The position numbers were made by a program, and so were the translations under genes. The notes below the pieces were generated by a model. It made no database searches. It saw only the letters and a program-made list of their open reading frames with translations, and was not told the origin of the DNA. Below are positions 43,151-52,947 of a stretch of DNA of 64,000 nt, piece by piece. Source of the stretch: Frateuria terrea (GTDB taxonomy: Bacteria; Pseudomonadota; Gammaproteobacteria; Xanthomonadales; Rhodanobacteraceae); the NCBI RefSeq assembly GCF_900115705.1, contig NZ_FOXL01000006.1, forward strand, positions 248,001 to 312,000. The letters are read 5' to 3'. Numbering within the stretch: position 1 is the stretch's first letter; each line of letters opens with the position of its first letter.

Positions 43151-43941
43151 ACGCGCTTGCCGTGCACGTCGATGGCGTCGGCCTGTGGTCGCCGCAGCTG
43201 GGTAGCTTCGCCGCATTGCGCGCGATATTGGGGGGTACCCCGGTGCCGCCGCCAGCCCGTCCGGCGGCCGCCCTGCTGCCGGCCGGCGAGCGCCGTCGCG
43301 CGCCGGAAAGCGTCTTGCTGGCGGTCGAAGTGGCGAGCCAGGCAGTGACGATGAGTGGTTGCAACCCGGCCGGCCTGCCGTGCGTCTTCGCCTCGTCGCA
43401 CGGCGACCAGGCGATCATGGATTACATGTGCGCGACCCTGGCTGCCACTCCCGCGGAACTCTCGCCCACACGCTTCCACAATTCGGTGCACAACGCGCCG
43501 GCCGGCTACTGGACCATTGCCACCGGCTGCCACGCGTCCTCCAGCGCCGTCTGCGCCCAACGCGCCAGTTTCGGCGCCGGCCTGCTCGAGGCGGCCAGCC
43601 TGGCCCTGGCGGACGCGCGACCGGTGCTGCTGGTTTGCAGCGACACCGCCGGCAGCGGTCCGTTGGCCGAAGTCACCGGCAGTCCCTCGCCCTTCGGCTG
43701 CGCCATGGTGCTCAGCCCGCAGCCTGGCGCGTCCACGCTGGGCCGACTTGCTCTGCACCTTTGCCCCGGTAGCATCGCCGACGCACCGGCCGCATCGGCG
43801 GTGCCGGCCGACTGGGTGGCTGCTAGCCCGTCGGCTTCGGCGCTGCCTTTGCTGGCCCTGCTCGCGCAGGGCGCGGGCCGCTGCCGCGTAATGGCAGCCG
43901 GATCGCTCGGCATGGATATCCACCTGGAGGAATGTGCGTGA
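43147..43941 (+). CDS. Beta-ketoacyl synthase-like chain-length factor
   Basis: 264 aa, equal to an N-terminal thiolase half only: FASSHGDQAIMDYM, NSVHNAPAGYWTIATGCHASSSAVCA and LLVCSDTA. These half-size partners pair with KAS proteins in aryl-polyene clusters and set chain length. Coupled to both neighbours (ATGA before, GTGA after). Confidence 0.82.
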   Translation: MNALAVHVDGVGLWSPQLGSFAALRAILGGTPVPPPARPAAALLPAGERRRAPESVLLAVEVASQAVTMSGCNPAGLPCVFASSHGDQAIMDYMCATLAATPAELSPTRFHNSVHNAPAGYWTIATGCHASSSAVCAQRASFGAGLLEAASLALADARPVLLVCSDTAGSGPLAEVTGSPSPFGCAMVLSPQPGASTLGRLALHLCPGSIADAPAASAVPADWVAASPSASALPLLALLAQGAGRCRVMAAGSLGMDIHLEECA

Positions 43942-44735
43942 AAGCCACCCCACCGCGCTGGTGCGTACTCATCCCCTGCCTCAACGAGGAGGCGGCGATC
44001 CAACAGGTGGTGGAATCGGTGCTGGCGCTGAACGTGCCGGTGATCGTGGTCGATGACGGCTCGGACGACCGCACGCCCGACATCGTCGGCGCCATGCCGG
44101 TGACTTTGCTGCGCCACCCGCAACGCCGCGGCAAGGGCGAGGCCCTGCGGTACGGCTTCCGCGAGGCGCTGAAGCAGGGATTCGACGCCGTGGTGACGAT
44201 GGACGGCGACGGCCAGCATCTGGCCAGTGACGTGCCACGCATCGTCGGCGCCGCCCTGCGCTATCCGGAACACATCGTGATCGGCGCGCGCCTGCTTGAG
44301 CGCGAGCAGCAGCCCAGGGGCCGTCGTCGCGCCAACGCGGTGGCCGATTGGGGCATCTCGTGGGCATGCGGTGTGCCGGTTGTCGATACACAGAGCGGCC
44401 AGCGCTGGTATCCGCGCGCGGCGCTGGAGCTGGTCGACCTGCCGGCCGAGAACTTTGTCTTCGAGGCCGCCATCCTGATCGCCGCCTGCCGCGAGAAGGG
44501 CCTGGGCGTCATCTCGGTACCGATCGCGTCGCGCTACCACGGCGAATTCCGCCTGAGCCACTTCAGCCCCGTGCGCGATGTGGTCCGCATCACCCTCTAC
44601 ACGATCGGCCGCGTGGCCCGCTACGGCGGCGTCCTCGCCAGCTACCGCCGCTCGCACGACGCTCCGCCGCTGATCATCGACGACGCCGGCCTGCTCGCCA
44701 TGGAGGCCGGCGAGCCGGCGCGCGTGACCCGCTGA
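43938..44735 (+). CDS. Family 2 glycosyltransferase
   Basis: 265 aa GT-A enzyme: CVLIPCLNEEAAIQQVV, the UDP-sugar Asp in VIVVDDGSDD and the DxD-type metal motif TMDGDGQH. A similar GT2 belongs to xanthomonadin and aryl-polyene clusters. GTG 43938 is the likely start: GGAGG at 43926-43930 is 7 bases from it but only 1 base from ATG 43932. It overlaps the previous stop (GTGA). Confidence 0.88.
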   Translation: MKATPPRWCVLIPCLNEEAAIQQVVESVLALNVPVIVVDDGSDDRTPDIVGAMPVTLLRHPQRRGKGEALRYGFREALKQGFDAVVTMDGDGQHLASDVPRIVGAALRYPEHIVIGARLLEREQQPRGRRRANAVADWGISWACGVPVVDTQSGQRWYPRAALELVDLPAENFVFEAAILIAACREKGLGVISVPIASRYHGEFRLSHFSPVRDVVRITLYTIGRVARYGGVLASYRRSHDAPPLIIDDAGLLAMEAGEPARVTR

Positions 44736-44819
44736 GGGCCTGCTGCGCCGGCAGCCATCCATAGGTGCAGCCAGACCCCGTCTGCTGCACCATCGCTCCA
44801 TCCAGCCAGGGAGAGCGGT

Positions 44820-46436
44820 ATGGCGGACGCGCACACAACGCATGACGCGGTCATTCTTGGCGGAGGCCTGGCCGGCTTGTGCCTGGCCCTGCAGCTTCGC
44901 CGCGAATTCCCGGAGTTGGACATCGTGGTGCTCGAACGCCACCGCCATCAGTTGCCCCTGGCCGCGCACAAGGTGGGCGAATCGACCGTGGAGATCGCCG
45001 CCCACTACTTCGAAGAAGAGCTGGGGCTGCGCGAGCACCTGCAGCAGGCCCAGTTGCGCAAGTTCGGCCTGCGGATGTTCTTCAGCGAGGGCCAGGACCG
45101 GCTCGACCAGTGCACCGAGCTGGGCGTGAGCCGTGTCCTGCCCACGCCCAGCTACCAGATCGACCGCGGCCTGTTCGAGAACTTCCTCGGCGAGGAGGCA
45201 CGCCGTCGCGGCATCGACTTCCGCGACGGCACGACGGTGCGCGGGTTCGAGCTCGGCCGTGAGGGTGAACTCCATCGCGTCCGCTGCAACGATGACGCGG
45301 GCGAACACAGCCTCGCCTGCCGCTGGCTGCTCGACGCCTCCGGCCGCGCCGGCCTGCTGCGGCGTCGTCTTTCGCTGACCCGCGACAACGGGCACCACGT
45401 GAATGCCGCCTGGTTCCGGCTCGACTCACGCCTGCTGCTGGACGAATGGTGCGCGGACAACGCCGCCTGGCGCGACCGCTGCGAGCCGCCGGAGCGTTGG
45501 CGCTCCACCAACCACCTGTGCGGGGAGGGCTACTGGGCCTGGCTGATCCCGTTGTCGAGCGGGGCGCACTCGGTCGGCATCGTTGCGGACGAGGCGCTGC
45601 ATCCGCTGGAGGGGTTCCAGGACTTCGCCCGCGCACGCGGCTGGCTGGCGCGCTACCAGCCCGCGCTGTCGCGGGCTGTGGAGCGCTGCGCGGACTCGCT
45701 GCTGGACTTCCATTTCCTGCGCGGCTGCTCGTACGGCTGCGCGCAGGTCTTCAGCGCCGATCGCTGGGCGCTGACTGGCGAGGCCGGCCTGTTCCTTGAC
45801 CCGTTCTATTCGCCCGGGGGCGATTTCATTGCGATCGCCAACACCTACATCTGCATGCTGGTCGCGCACGATCGCGCGGGCCGACCGCTGGCGCCCCACG
45901 CGCGGTTCTACCAGCGGCTGTACTTCTCCTTTTACCAGAGCACCCTGGCGCTATACCGCGGGCAGTACGCGCTGTTCGGCAATGCCCTGGTGATGCCCGC
46001 CAAGGTCGCCTGGGACTACACCTACTACTGGGGCGTGCTCTGCCAGTTGTTCTTCCAGAAGCGGCTGGGCGACACGGTGCTGTTCGCCGAACTCGCCCCG
46101 CAGCTGGCGGCCGCGCAGCAGTTGAATGAACGCATGCAGGTGTTCTTTGGCCGTTGGCACGCCGCCTCGCACCGGCGCAACCAGGCGGGTTTGCTGGACC
46201 AGTGCCGTGTGCCCTGGCTGGTGGAAATCAATCGCGGCCTTCGCGACACGCTCGACGATGCCGGCGTACGGGAGAGGCTGAAATCCAACCTGGCGCTGCT
46301 GCATGAAGTGGCCGGCGCGATCGCCGCGATGGCCATGCGCGATGGCGTGCCGGTCGAGGGTCTGCCCATCTGCAACGGCCCGCCGCCAGCGCTGTACGAA
46401 GTGGCTGCGGCCGCGGGCATGGCTCCTGTCACCTGA
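44820..46436 (+). CDS. Flavin-dependent halogenase of the tryptophan halogenase family
   Basis: 538 aa: FAD fold GGGLAG at residues 14-19, VGESTVE after it, and the halogenase hallmark WxWxIP as W239-A-W-L-I-P244. The C-terminal FxDPFYSPGGDFIAIANT block binds FAD. A Lys near residue 81 is a candidate for the chloramine-forming lysine. Xanthomonadins are brominated aryl polyenes and their clusters encode such an enzyme, so it may halogenate the polyene head group. Without biochemical data, an oxidoreductase role stays possible. Confidence 0.88.
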   Translation: MADAHTTHDAVILGGGLAGLCLALQLRREFPELDIVVLERHRHQLPLAAHKVGESTVEIAAHYFEEELGLREHLQQAQLRKFGLRMFFSEGQDRLDQCTELGVSRVLPTPSYQIDRGLFENFLGEEARRRGIDFRDGTTVRGFELGREGELHRVRCNDDAGEHSLACRWLLDASGRAGLLRRRLSLTRDNGHHVNAAWFRLDSRLLLDEWCADNAAWRDRCEPPERWRSTNHLCGEGYWAWLIPLSSGAHSVGIVADEALHPLEGFQDFARARGWLARYQPALSRAVERCADSLLDFHFLRGCSYGCAQVFSADRWALTGEAGLFLDPFYSPGGDFIAIANTYICMLVAHDRAGRPLAPHARFYQRLYFSFYQSTLALYRGQYALFGNALVMPAKVAWDYTYYWGVLCQLFFQKRLGDTVLFAELAPQLAAAQQLNERMQVFFGRWHAASHRRNQAGLLDQCRVPWLVEINRGLRDTLDDAGVRERLKSNLALLHEVAGAIAAMAMRDGVPVEGLPICNGPPPALYEVAAAAGMAPVT

Positions 46437-46526
46437 CCGCTGGCGGCAGCTGGCCTGTGCACGGCAAGGCCAGCATGCGCTGCCCCGGCCAGGCAAGGCC
46501 GGACCGGCTGTAGAGCGCCCCGACCT

Positions 46527-46553
46527 GGGCGCGGCCGATCACTGGCCGCGCCC
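46527..46553. terminator. Bidirectional hairpin between convergent genes
   Basis: Perfect 10-bp stem GGGCGCGGCC / GGCCGCGCCC around GATCACT, placed between the halogenase stop (46436) and the convergent DPP IV stop (46563). Confidence 0.6.
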
Positions 46554-46562
46554 GCAGCGACC

Positions 46563-48887
46563 TCAGTCCTTCGGCATCGTGAACTTGAATTCCTTCGGCG
46601 GCGTGTCGCCGGCGAGGTGGGTCACGAAGTAATCCCAACGACGGCGCATCGCGTAGGTGCCCTTCTCCACACCGTAACCGTGGTGCACGTTGGGAATCAG
46701 CAGGAGGTCGAAGTCCTTGTTGGCCTTGATCAGCGCGTCGGCCACCAGCAGCGTGTTGGACGGCGGCACGTTGTCGTCGATGGTGCCGTGCACCAGCATC
46801 AGCTTGCCCTTGAGATTGGCCGCGTGGTTCTCGTTGGCCTGGTCGTCGTAATTGGTGGTGCCGTCCTTGTGGGTGACCAGCGGGCCCTGGTACTTCTCGG
46901 CCCAGTCGTCCTCGTAGTTACGGTTGTCGTGGTTGCCGCTCTCGGACCAGCCGACCTTGAAGAAGTCCGGATAGCGGAACATCGCGTCCGCCGTGGCGTT
47001 GCCGCCGCCGGAGTGGCCCCAGATGCCAACGCGATGGGTGTCGATCCACGCGTAGCGCTTGCCCAGCTCCTTGATGGCGGCGACCTGGTCGGGCAGCGTG
47101 TTGTCGCCCATGTTGCCGTACCACGCATCGTGGAACGCCTTGGAACGCCACGGCGTGCCCATGCCGTCGATCGCCACCACGATGAAGCCCAGTTCCGCCA
47201 GCGACTGGTTGTCGCCGCGCGAAGGCAGGAAGTTGCGCCCGCGTACCGAGCCGGTCTGCGGGCCCGGGTAGATGTAGTCGACGACCGGGTACTTTTTGTG
47301 CGGATCGAAGTTCGTCGGCTTGAACAGCATGCCGTAAAGGTCAGTCTTGCCGTCGCGTGCCTTCACCGTGATCGGGGTCGGCGGCACCCAGCCGGCCGCA
47401 CGCAGGCGGCTGACGTCGGCCTTGGCGACACTGACGAGCGTGTGGCCGTCGGCGCTGTCGCGCAGCAGGGTGACCGGTGGCGTGGTCGGCGTCGAATAGG
47501 TATCGACGAACGCGTGGCCGTCCGGCGAGAGGGTGATCTCGTGGTTGGCCGCTTCGGGTGTCAGCAGCACCGGCTTGCCGCCGTCCAGGCTGACCTTGAA
47601 GAACTGCTGGTAGTACGGATTCACGCCCGGGGTGCGGCCGACGCCGCGGAACCACACGGTGCGCGTCTTCGGATCGACCTTGAGCACCTCGGTGACGTTG
47701 CCCTCGCCAGTGGTGATGGCGTGCTTGAGCTTGCCCGTCTGGAGGTCGTACAGGTACAGGTTGCCCCAGTTGTTGCGCTCGGAGAACCAGACCGCCTCGT
47801 GGCTGGCGGGCAGGTAGAACCAGTTGACCTGGCCGTTGCCGCTCTCGTAGTAGGTCGGCACGTGTTCCTCGAACACGGTGCGCACCGCGCCGGTCTTCGG
47901 ATCGGCGATGCGGAACCATTCGTCCTTGTGGTAGCGCGAGGTGGAGACGAAGGCCAGCGTCTTGCCGTCGTCCGCCCACTTGACGTCGTCCCAGCCGCCC
48001 TCGGGGCCGCAGCTGACGTCGTCACACAGGGTCGAGCGGTGCTGGTCAGGCGCCATCTTCAGGCGCACGACCTTCTTCGACGGCACGTCGATGACGACGC
48101 GCTCGATCATGGTCACGTTCTTGTCGCCGGCGAGCGGTCCCTTCCAGTGCAGCAGCTCGGAGTGGCCGACCTGCGTCTTGAGCAGGTACATGTCGCCGGT
48201 CTTGCGCTCGTCCTGCTGGAAGGTGGCGATCTGCTTCGAGTCGGGCGACCACACCAGGATCGCGTTGTCGGTGTGCTTCCAGCCGGCGTTGTCGGTGGCG
48301 TAGCCGAAGTTCTCCACGCCATCGGTGGTGAGCTGGGTCTCCTTGCCGGTGGCCACGTCGCGCAGCCACAGGTTCCAGTCGCGGATGAAGGCTTCGCTCT
48401 TCTTGTCCGGCGACAGCACGCCCGGCTCCTTGCCGGTCTTCTTCGCCACGCACTCGCCCTGCGCGGGCTTGAGGTCGCACAGGTAGTGCTTGCCGTCGAG
48501 CTGGACGTCCAGGCGGCCATCGGCGGCGACCACGTATTCGCGGATGCCGAGTTTGTCCGACTTGATGGGCTTGGCCAGCGCTTTGCCCAGGGCGGCGGCG
48601 AGCCGGGGCTGGTCGAACGCGTCGGTGGCCTTGCCGGTGGCCGCGTCCATCACCCGGTAGTGGTCGCCCTTGGCATCGTGGTCGACGTACCAGAAGTGGC
48701 CGTCGTCCAGCCAGGTCACGCGCTGGATCGCGTGGTCGACCAGCGGCGCGGTGTTGGGGCCGAGGAAGCGCTCCGCGCGTGCATAGTCGTCCGTGGTCAG
48801 CGTGTGGCCCTGCGCCAGCGCGCCGGTGGCCACCAGGCCAAGTGCCAGCGCGCCCGCCAGGCGCGAGCTGCCGATCATCGATGCCAT
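46563..48887 (-). CDS. Dipeptidyl peptidase IV-type S9 serine protease, exported
   Basis: 774 aa: signal peptide MASMIGSSRLAGALALGLVATGALAQ, an eight-blade DPPIV_N propeller (about 90-490) and an alpha/beta-hydrolase domain with Ser in GIWGHSGGGNATA, Asp in LVHGTIDDNVPP and His in IPNVHHGYG. It removes N-terminal dipeptides from peptides in the periplasm or outside. The propeller EE-type substrate motif appears as the DER region QQDERKTGD. Confidence 0.94.
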   Translation of the reverse strand: MASMIGSSRLAGALALGLVATGALAQGHTLTTDDYARAERFLGPNTAPLVDHAIQRVTWLDDGHFWYVDHDAKGDHYRVMDAATGKATDAFDQPRLAAALGKALAKPIKSDKLGIREYVVAADGRLDVQLDGKHYLCDLKPAQGECVAKKTGKEPGVLSPDKKSEAFIRDWNLWLRDVATGKETQLTTDGVENFGYATDNAGWKHTDNAILVWSPDSKQIATFQQDERKTGDMYLLKTQVGHSELLHWKGPLAGDKNVTMIERVVIDVPSKKVVRLKMAPDQHRSTLCDDVSCGPEGGWDDVKWADDGKTLAFVSTSRYHKDEWFRIADPKTGAVRTVFEEHVPTYYESGNGQVNWFYLPASHEAVWFSERNNWGNLYLYDLQTGKLKHAITTGEGNVTEVLKVDPKTRTVWFRGVGRTPGVNPYYQQFFKVSLDGGKPVLLTPEAANHEITLSPDGHAFVDTYSTPTTPPVTLLRDSADGHTLVSVAKADVSRLRAAGWVPPTPITVKARDGKTDLYGMLFKPTNFDPHKKYPVVDYIYPGPQTGSVRGRNFLPSRGDNQSLAELGFIVVAIDGMGTPWRSKAFHDAWYGNMGDNTLPDQVAAIKELGKRYAWIDTHRVGIWGHSGGGNATADAMFRYPDFFKVGWSESGNHDNRNYEDDWAEKYQGPLVTHKDGTTNYDDQANENHAANLKGKLMLVHGTIDDNVPPSNTLLVADALIKANKDFDLLLIPNVHHGYGVEKGTYAMRRRWDYFVTHLAGDTPPKEFKFTMPKD

Positions 48888-49028
48888 CGTGTTTCCCCTT
48901 TGTCAGGACCTGCCAAATAGGCCGATCGTAACGTGCCCAAAGTCATGCCACCCATGCCATTAGTCGGGGGCGTTGACGGCGTGGCGCCGGCGCCGGCACG
49001 CTGGGCCTTCCTCGCCCCGGAGCGCGCC

Positions 49029-49772
49029 ATGGCCTTCGTCGTGATCGGCAACTACCTCTCGCCCTTCGTGCGCAAGGTGCTGGCGTGCATGGAGCTGAAG
49101 GGGCTCGGGTACGAGATCGACCCGATCGTGCCGTTCGTCGGCAACGAGGCGTTCGAGCGGCTGAGCCCGCTGCGGCGCATTCCGTTGCTCATCCAGGACG
49201 GGCGCGTGTTCCTCGATTCCTCGGTGATCTGCCAGTACCTGGAAGACATCCATCCGGCGCCGTCGCTCTACCCGGCCGATCCGGCCGACCGCGCGCATGC
49301 CCGCTGGCTGGAGGAGTACGCCGATACCGCGTTGGCGGACGCCCTGATCTGGCGGCTGTTCTACCAGAAGGCGATCCGCCCCTACGTGTTCGGCGAGGAA
49401 CGCGACGAGGCCGTGATCGGCGAAACGCTCGAGCGGCACGTTCCGCGGACGCTGGACTATCTGGAGACCCAGCTGCCCGCCGAGGGCTATCTGTTCGGCG
49501 CGTTGTCGATCGCCGACGTGGCGATCGCCAGCATGTTCCGCACGGCCGCTTTCGTGCGTTTCACCATCGATGCCGCGCGCTGGCCGCGCAGCGCCGCGTT
49601 CGTCGAACGCGTACTGGCGCACGAAGTGTTTCGAAGGCTGGCCGCATGGGAAGACGTGATGCTCCGTCTGCCCGTGTCCGAACAGCGTGCGGCCCTGGCC
49701 GCGGCGGCGGCGCCGCTCACGGCCGGGACGTTCGGGACGGCGCCGCCGCGGCATGGGCTGCCGCGTATGTGA
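49029..49772 (+). CDS. Glutathione S-transferase family protein
   Basis: 247 aa: N-terminal thioredoxin-like domain (VVIGNYLSPFVRKVLACMELKG, RRIPLLIQDGRVFLDSSVICQYLED) and an all-helical C-terminal domain (SIADVAIASMF). ATG 49029 has GGAG at good spacing; the longer open frame from 48933 is unlikely. The last 20 or so residues overlap the 3' end of a truncated LysR gene on the other strand and may not be native. Confidence 0.88.
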   Translation: MAFVVIGNYLSPFVRKVLACMELKGLGYEIDPIVPFVGNEAFERLSPLRRIPLLIQDGRVFLDSSVICQYLEDIHPAPSLYPADPADRAHARWLEEYADTALADALIWRLFYQKAIRPYVFGEERDEAVIGETLERHVPRTLDYLETQLPAEGYLFGALSIADVAIASMFRTAAFVRFTIDAARWPRSAAFVERVLAHEVFRRLAAWEDVMLRLPVSEQRAALAAAAAPLTAGTFGTAPPRHGLPRM

Positions 49773-50253
49773 GGGTGATCCGCACCCGACGGACTGTGCC
49801 GGTTTCGCCCGGATCGCCTACCCGCAGCACGCAGTCCACGCCCTCGCGCAGCAGGTCGACGAAGCGGTCGCCGGTACCCAGGTCCAGCTCGATCTGCGGA
49901 AAGCGCGCCATGAACTCGGGCAGCGCCGGGATCACCATCAGTCTTGCCAGCGCCGACGACAGATCCACCCGCAGCCGACCGCGCGGCACGACCGACGCCT
50001 CGCGGAAGTTGGCTTCCACCTCGTCCACGTCGGCGAGCAGGCGCACGCAGTGCTGGTAGTAGGTCTTGCCCTCGCAGGTCACGCGGACGCGCCGCGTCGT
50101 CCGCTGCAGCAGCTGCGCACCCAGCCTCGACTCGAGCGCCTTGATCGTATGGGTGACGGTGGCGCGCGGCAGGCCCAAGTCGTCGGCCGCGGCGGTGAAG
50201 CTGCCCAGCTCGACGATGCGGGCATACAGGCGCATGGCGTGCAGGCGATCCAT
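49717..50253 (-). pseudogene. LysR family regulator, truncated in the effector domain
   Basis: 178 aa: intact HTH (LYARIVELGSFTAAADDLGLPRATVTHTIKALESRLG) and about half of the effector domain, ending after GVDCVLRVGDPGETGTVRRVR; normal members reach about 300 aa. The 3' end overlaps the GST gene by 56 bases. A deletion that removed the C-terminal part is the simplest reading. It may still bind DNA but should lack effector response. Divergent from the aldo/keto reductase at 50370. Confidence 0.82.
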
Positions 50254-50283
50254 TGTTGATCACGCTTGAAAGGTATTGTTGAT
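50252..50283. promoter_or_regulatory. Direct repeat ATTGTTGAT x2, candidate operator
   Basis: ATTGTTGAT at 50252-50260 and 50275-50283, 23 bases apart (about two helix turns), in the divergent lysR/aldo-keto reductase promoter. The first copy overlaps the lysR start codon, which suggests autorepression. Confidence 0.55.
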
Positions 50284-50369
50284 TATTGAGCATTTATCGG
50301 CAGGCCGCCGGCGCGCACGATGCGCACACCTTCGGCGGCGTAGTTTCGCCACTTCTTGAGGAGTACCCC

Positions 50370-51362
50370 ATGCAAATGCGCACGCTCGGCCGCAACGGCC
50401 CCCAGGTTTCCGCCCTCGGCCTCGGCTGTATGGGCATGAGCGATTTCTACGGCGCGCACGACGACGCCGAGTCGATCGCCACCATCCACCACGCGCTGGA
50501 ACGCGGCGTCACCTTGCTGGACACCGCCGACATGTACGGCCCGCATACCAACGAGCAACTGGTCGGCCGCGCCATCAAGGGCCGGCGCGAGCAAGCCTTC
50601 ATCGCCACCAAGTTCGGCATCGTGCGCGACCCGGCCAACCCGCAGGCACGCGGCGTCAGCGGCCGGCCAGACTACCTGCGCGCCGCGTGCGAGGGCAGCC
50701 TCAAGCGCCTGGGCATCGAAACGATCGACCTTTATTACCAGCACCGCGTCGACCCGAACGTGCCGATCGAGGAAACTGTCGGCGCCATGGCGGAGCTGGT
50801 GCAACAGGGCAAGGTGCGCTACCTCGGCCTGTCCGAAGCTTCGGCTCGAACCCTCGCGCGCGCCTGCGCGGTGCATCCGATCGCCGCACTGCAGAGCGAG
50901 TTCTCGCTTTGGACCCGGGATCCGGAGGAGAACGGCATGCTCACCGCCTGCCGCAAGCTCGGCGTCAGCCTGGTCGCCTACTCGCCGCTTGGGCGCGGCT
51001 TCCTCACCGGGGCGATCCGCTCGCCCGACGACTTCGAGGCTGACGACTTCCGCCGCAACAACCCGCGCTTCCAGGGAGAAAACTTCGCGCGCAACCTGGC
51101 GCTGGTCGATGAGGTGAAGAAGATCGCCGCCGACAAAGGCTGCTCGCCCGCGCAATTGGCGCTGGCCTGGGTACTGGCGCAGGGCGAGGACGTGTTGGCG
51201 ATCCCCGGCACCCGCCACCGATCGCGGCTGGACGAAAACCTGGGCGCGCTGGACCTGCAACTCAGCACGACCGAGCGTGCTGCCATCGACGCGGTGTTCC
51301 CGCCCAACGCCGCCGCAGGCGAACGCTACGCGGGACCCTCGATGCAGATGATCAACGCGTAG
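50370..51362 (+). CDS. Aldo/keto reductase
   Basis: 330 aa AKR of the YajO/pyridoxal-reductase-like group: [17 protein letters not shown], Tyr in [15 protein letters not shown], Lys in FIATKFGIV and His in [15 protein letters not shown]. Uses NADPH to reduce aldehydes. GAGGAG precedes ATG 50370; the frame is open to 50286 in the operator zone. Likely target of the truncated LysR next door. Confidence 0.93.
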   Translation: MQMRTLGRNGPQVSALGLGCMGMSDFYGAHDDAESIATIHHALERGVTLLDTADMYGPHTNEQLVGRAIKGRREQAFIATKFGIVRDPANPQARGVSGRPDYLRAACEGSLKRLGIETIDLYYQHRVDPNVPIEETVGAMAELVQQGKVRYLGLSEASARTLARACAVHPIAALQSEFSLWTRDPEENGMLTACRKLGVSLVAYSPLGRGFLTGAIRSPDDFEADDFRRNNPRFQGENFARNLALVDEVKKIAADKGCSPAQLALAWVLAQGEDVLAIPGTRHRSRLDENLGALDLQLSTTERAAIDAVFPPNAAAGERYAGPSMQMINA

Positions 51363-51384
51363 ACACCGAGGCCGCGCGCTGAAG

Positions 51385-51405
51385 CCCTCTCCCCGGGGGA
51401 GAGGG
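51385..51405. repeat. REP-like palindrome (third copy of the CCCTCTCCCC family)
   Basis: CCCTCTCCCC-G-GGGGAGAGGG, a 10-bp perfect stem, 22 bases after the aldo/keto reductase stop and just before queF. It can also end the reductase transcript. Confidence 0.7.
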
Positions 51406-51415
51406 CGCGAAGGCT

Positions 51416-51421
51416 TACACT
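51416..51421 (+). promoter_or_regulatory. -10 element TACACT for a leaderless queF start
   Basis: TACACT ends 6 bases before ATG 51428 and no Shine-Dalgarno lies between, as at trmL and ubiJ. Confidence 0.5.
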
Positions 51422-51427
51422 TGCCGC

Positions 51428-52252
51428 ATGAGCACCCCCGAACATTCCCCCCTCGGCAAAACCACCGTCTACGCCGGCCGCTACGACCCTGCCCTGCTGT
51501 TTCCCATCCCGCGCGAGCAGAAGCGCGTGGAAATCGGCGTCATGGAACCGCTGCCGTTCCATGGCGTGGACATCTGGAATGCCTACGAACTGTCCTGGCT
51601 CGACGCTCGCGGCAAGCCGCAGGTGGCGCTGGCCGAGTTCCGTGTGCCGGCGCATTCGCCGAACATCATCGAATCCAAATCCTTCAAGCTTTACCTCAAC
51701 GGCTTCTCGCAGGAGCGGATCGCCTCCGATGCACTGCAAGAGGCGCTGGCACGTGACCTCGCCGCCGCCGCCGGCGCCCCGGTAACAGTCACGTTGAGCG
51801 CACCTTCGGCACAGGGCCACGCCATCACGGACCTTCCGGGCGCACTGCTCGACGAACTGCCGCTGGAAGTGGACGACTACGGCCCGCCCAAGGCCGGCTA
51901 CCTGAGCGCCAACCACCATGCCGCGCCGGTGGAGGAAATCCTGCTTTCAAACCTGCTGCGCTCGAACTGCCCGGTGACCGGCCAGCCGGACTGGGGCACC
52001 GTGCAGATCGCCTACCGTGGCGCACCGGTCGACCATGCCGGCCTGTTGCGCTACCTGATTTCCTTCCGCACCCACAACGAATTCCACGAACAATGCGTGG
52101 AGCGCATCTTCGTCGACCTGATGGCACGCTGCGCGCCGGAACGGCTGACCGTGTATGCGCGCTACACCCGCCGCGGCGGCCTGGACATCAACCCGTTCCG
52201 CAGCACGGACCCGGCGGCGGTGCCGGGCAACCCGCGCGGCCCACGCCAATAA
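51428..52252 (+). CDS. queF: NADPH-dependent 7-cyano-7-deazaguanine reductase QueF
   Basis: 274 aa two-domain (E. coli-type) QueF. The QueF motif E(S/L)K is in [14 protein letters not shown], the catalytic Cys in [15 protein letters not shown] and the glutamate in [17 protein letters not shown]. It reduces preQ0 to preQ1 in queuosine synthesis. Confidence 0.96.
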   Translation: MSTPEHSPLGKTTVYAGRYDPALLFPIPREQKRVEIGVMEPLPFHGVDIWNAYELSWLDARGKPQVALAEFRVPAHSPNIIESKSFKLYLNGFSQERIASDALQEALARDLAAAAGAPVTVTLSAPSAQGHAITDLPGALLDELPLEVDDYGPPKAGYLSANHHAAPVEEILLSNLLRSNCPVTGQPDWGTVQIAYRGAPVDHAGLLRYLISFRTHNEFHEQCVERIFVDLMARCAPERLTVYARYTRRGGLDINPFRSTDPAAVPGNPRGPRQ

Positions 52253-52353
52253 CGGGCCCGCAGACGCCCGGTAATCGGCGCTTCAGATCAACACCGCTAG
52301 CCTTTTTCGCCTGGCCGATCCGCGGCCCAAGACGACTGCAAGGGACTTTCGCC

Positions 52354-52947
52354 ATGACGATCCATCCACGCTCCCTCGCCCTGCACGGCATGGCCCTCGC
52401 CGGCCTGTTGCTGCTCGCCGCTTGCGGCAAGCACGAAAACGAGGCCGCCACCACGCCGCCGGCCGCCAGCACCACGCCGGCACCGGCCGTGGCGCATACC
52501 GCACCGGCACCGGCGGCCTCCACGCCTGCCCCGGCCGCCGCGGGCACCGCCGCCATGCCGGCCAGCGCCGGCACCAGCGCGTCGGCCACGCCCACGCCGG
52601 CCAATGTGTTCAAGGTGGACCAGGTGCAGTTGGGCGAAGCGGTGACCGCCGGCTACAAGATCGCCAAGCCGACCACCTCCTTCGACGCCTCGCAGAACAC
52701 CATCTACGCCAGCGTCGCCACCACCGGCACCACCCCCGGCGCGACCCTGAGCGCGCACTTCAGCTACCTGGAGGGCAAGGGCGAGGACGTCACCACGATC
52801 AGCCAGACCATCGCCACCGATGGCCCGGCCACCACCACCTTCAAGCTGCGCAACCCGAACAACTGGCCGGCGGGCAAGTACAAGGTGGAGATCGCCATCG
52901 ACGGCAAGCCGGCGGCCAGCCAGACGTTCGAGGTAAAAGCGGCCTGA
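52354..52947 (+). CDS. Lipoprotein with Ala/Pro/Thr-rich linker, unknown function
   Basis: 197 aa: lipobox LLLAAC at about residue 25, a low-complexity linker (residues 30-87), then a beta-rich domain (VFKVDQVQLGEAV ... KLRNPNNWPAGKYKVEIAIDG) that looks like an Ig-like extracellular module. Not recognised further. The linker would let the domain extend from the outer membrane. Confidence 0.72.
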   Translation: MTIHPRSLALHGMALAGLLLLAACGKHENEAATTPPAASTTPAPAVAHTAPAPAASTPAPAAAGTAAMPASAGTSASATPTPANVFKVDQVQLGEAVTAGYKIAKPTTSFDASQNTIYASVATTGTTPGATLSAHFSYLEGKGEDVTTISQTIATDGPATTTFKLRNPNNWPAGKYKVEIAIDGKPAASQTFEVKAA

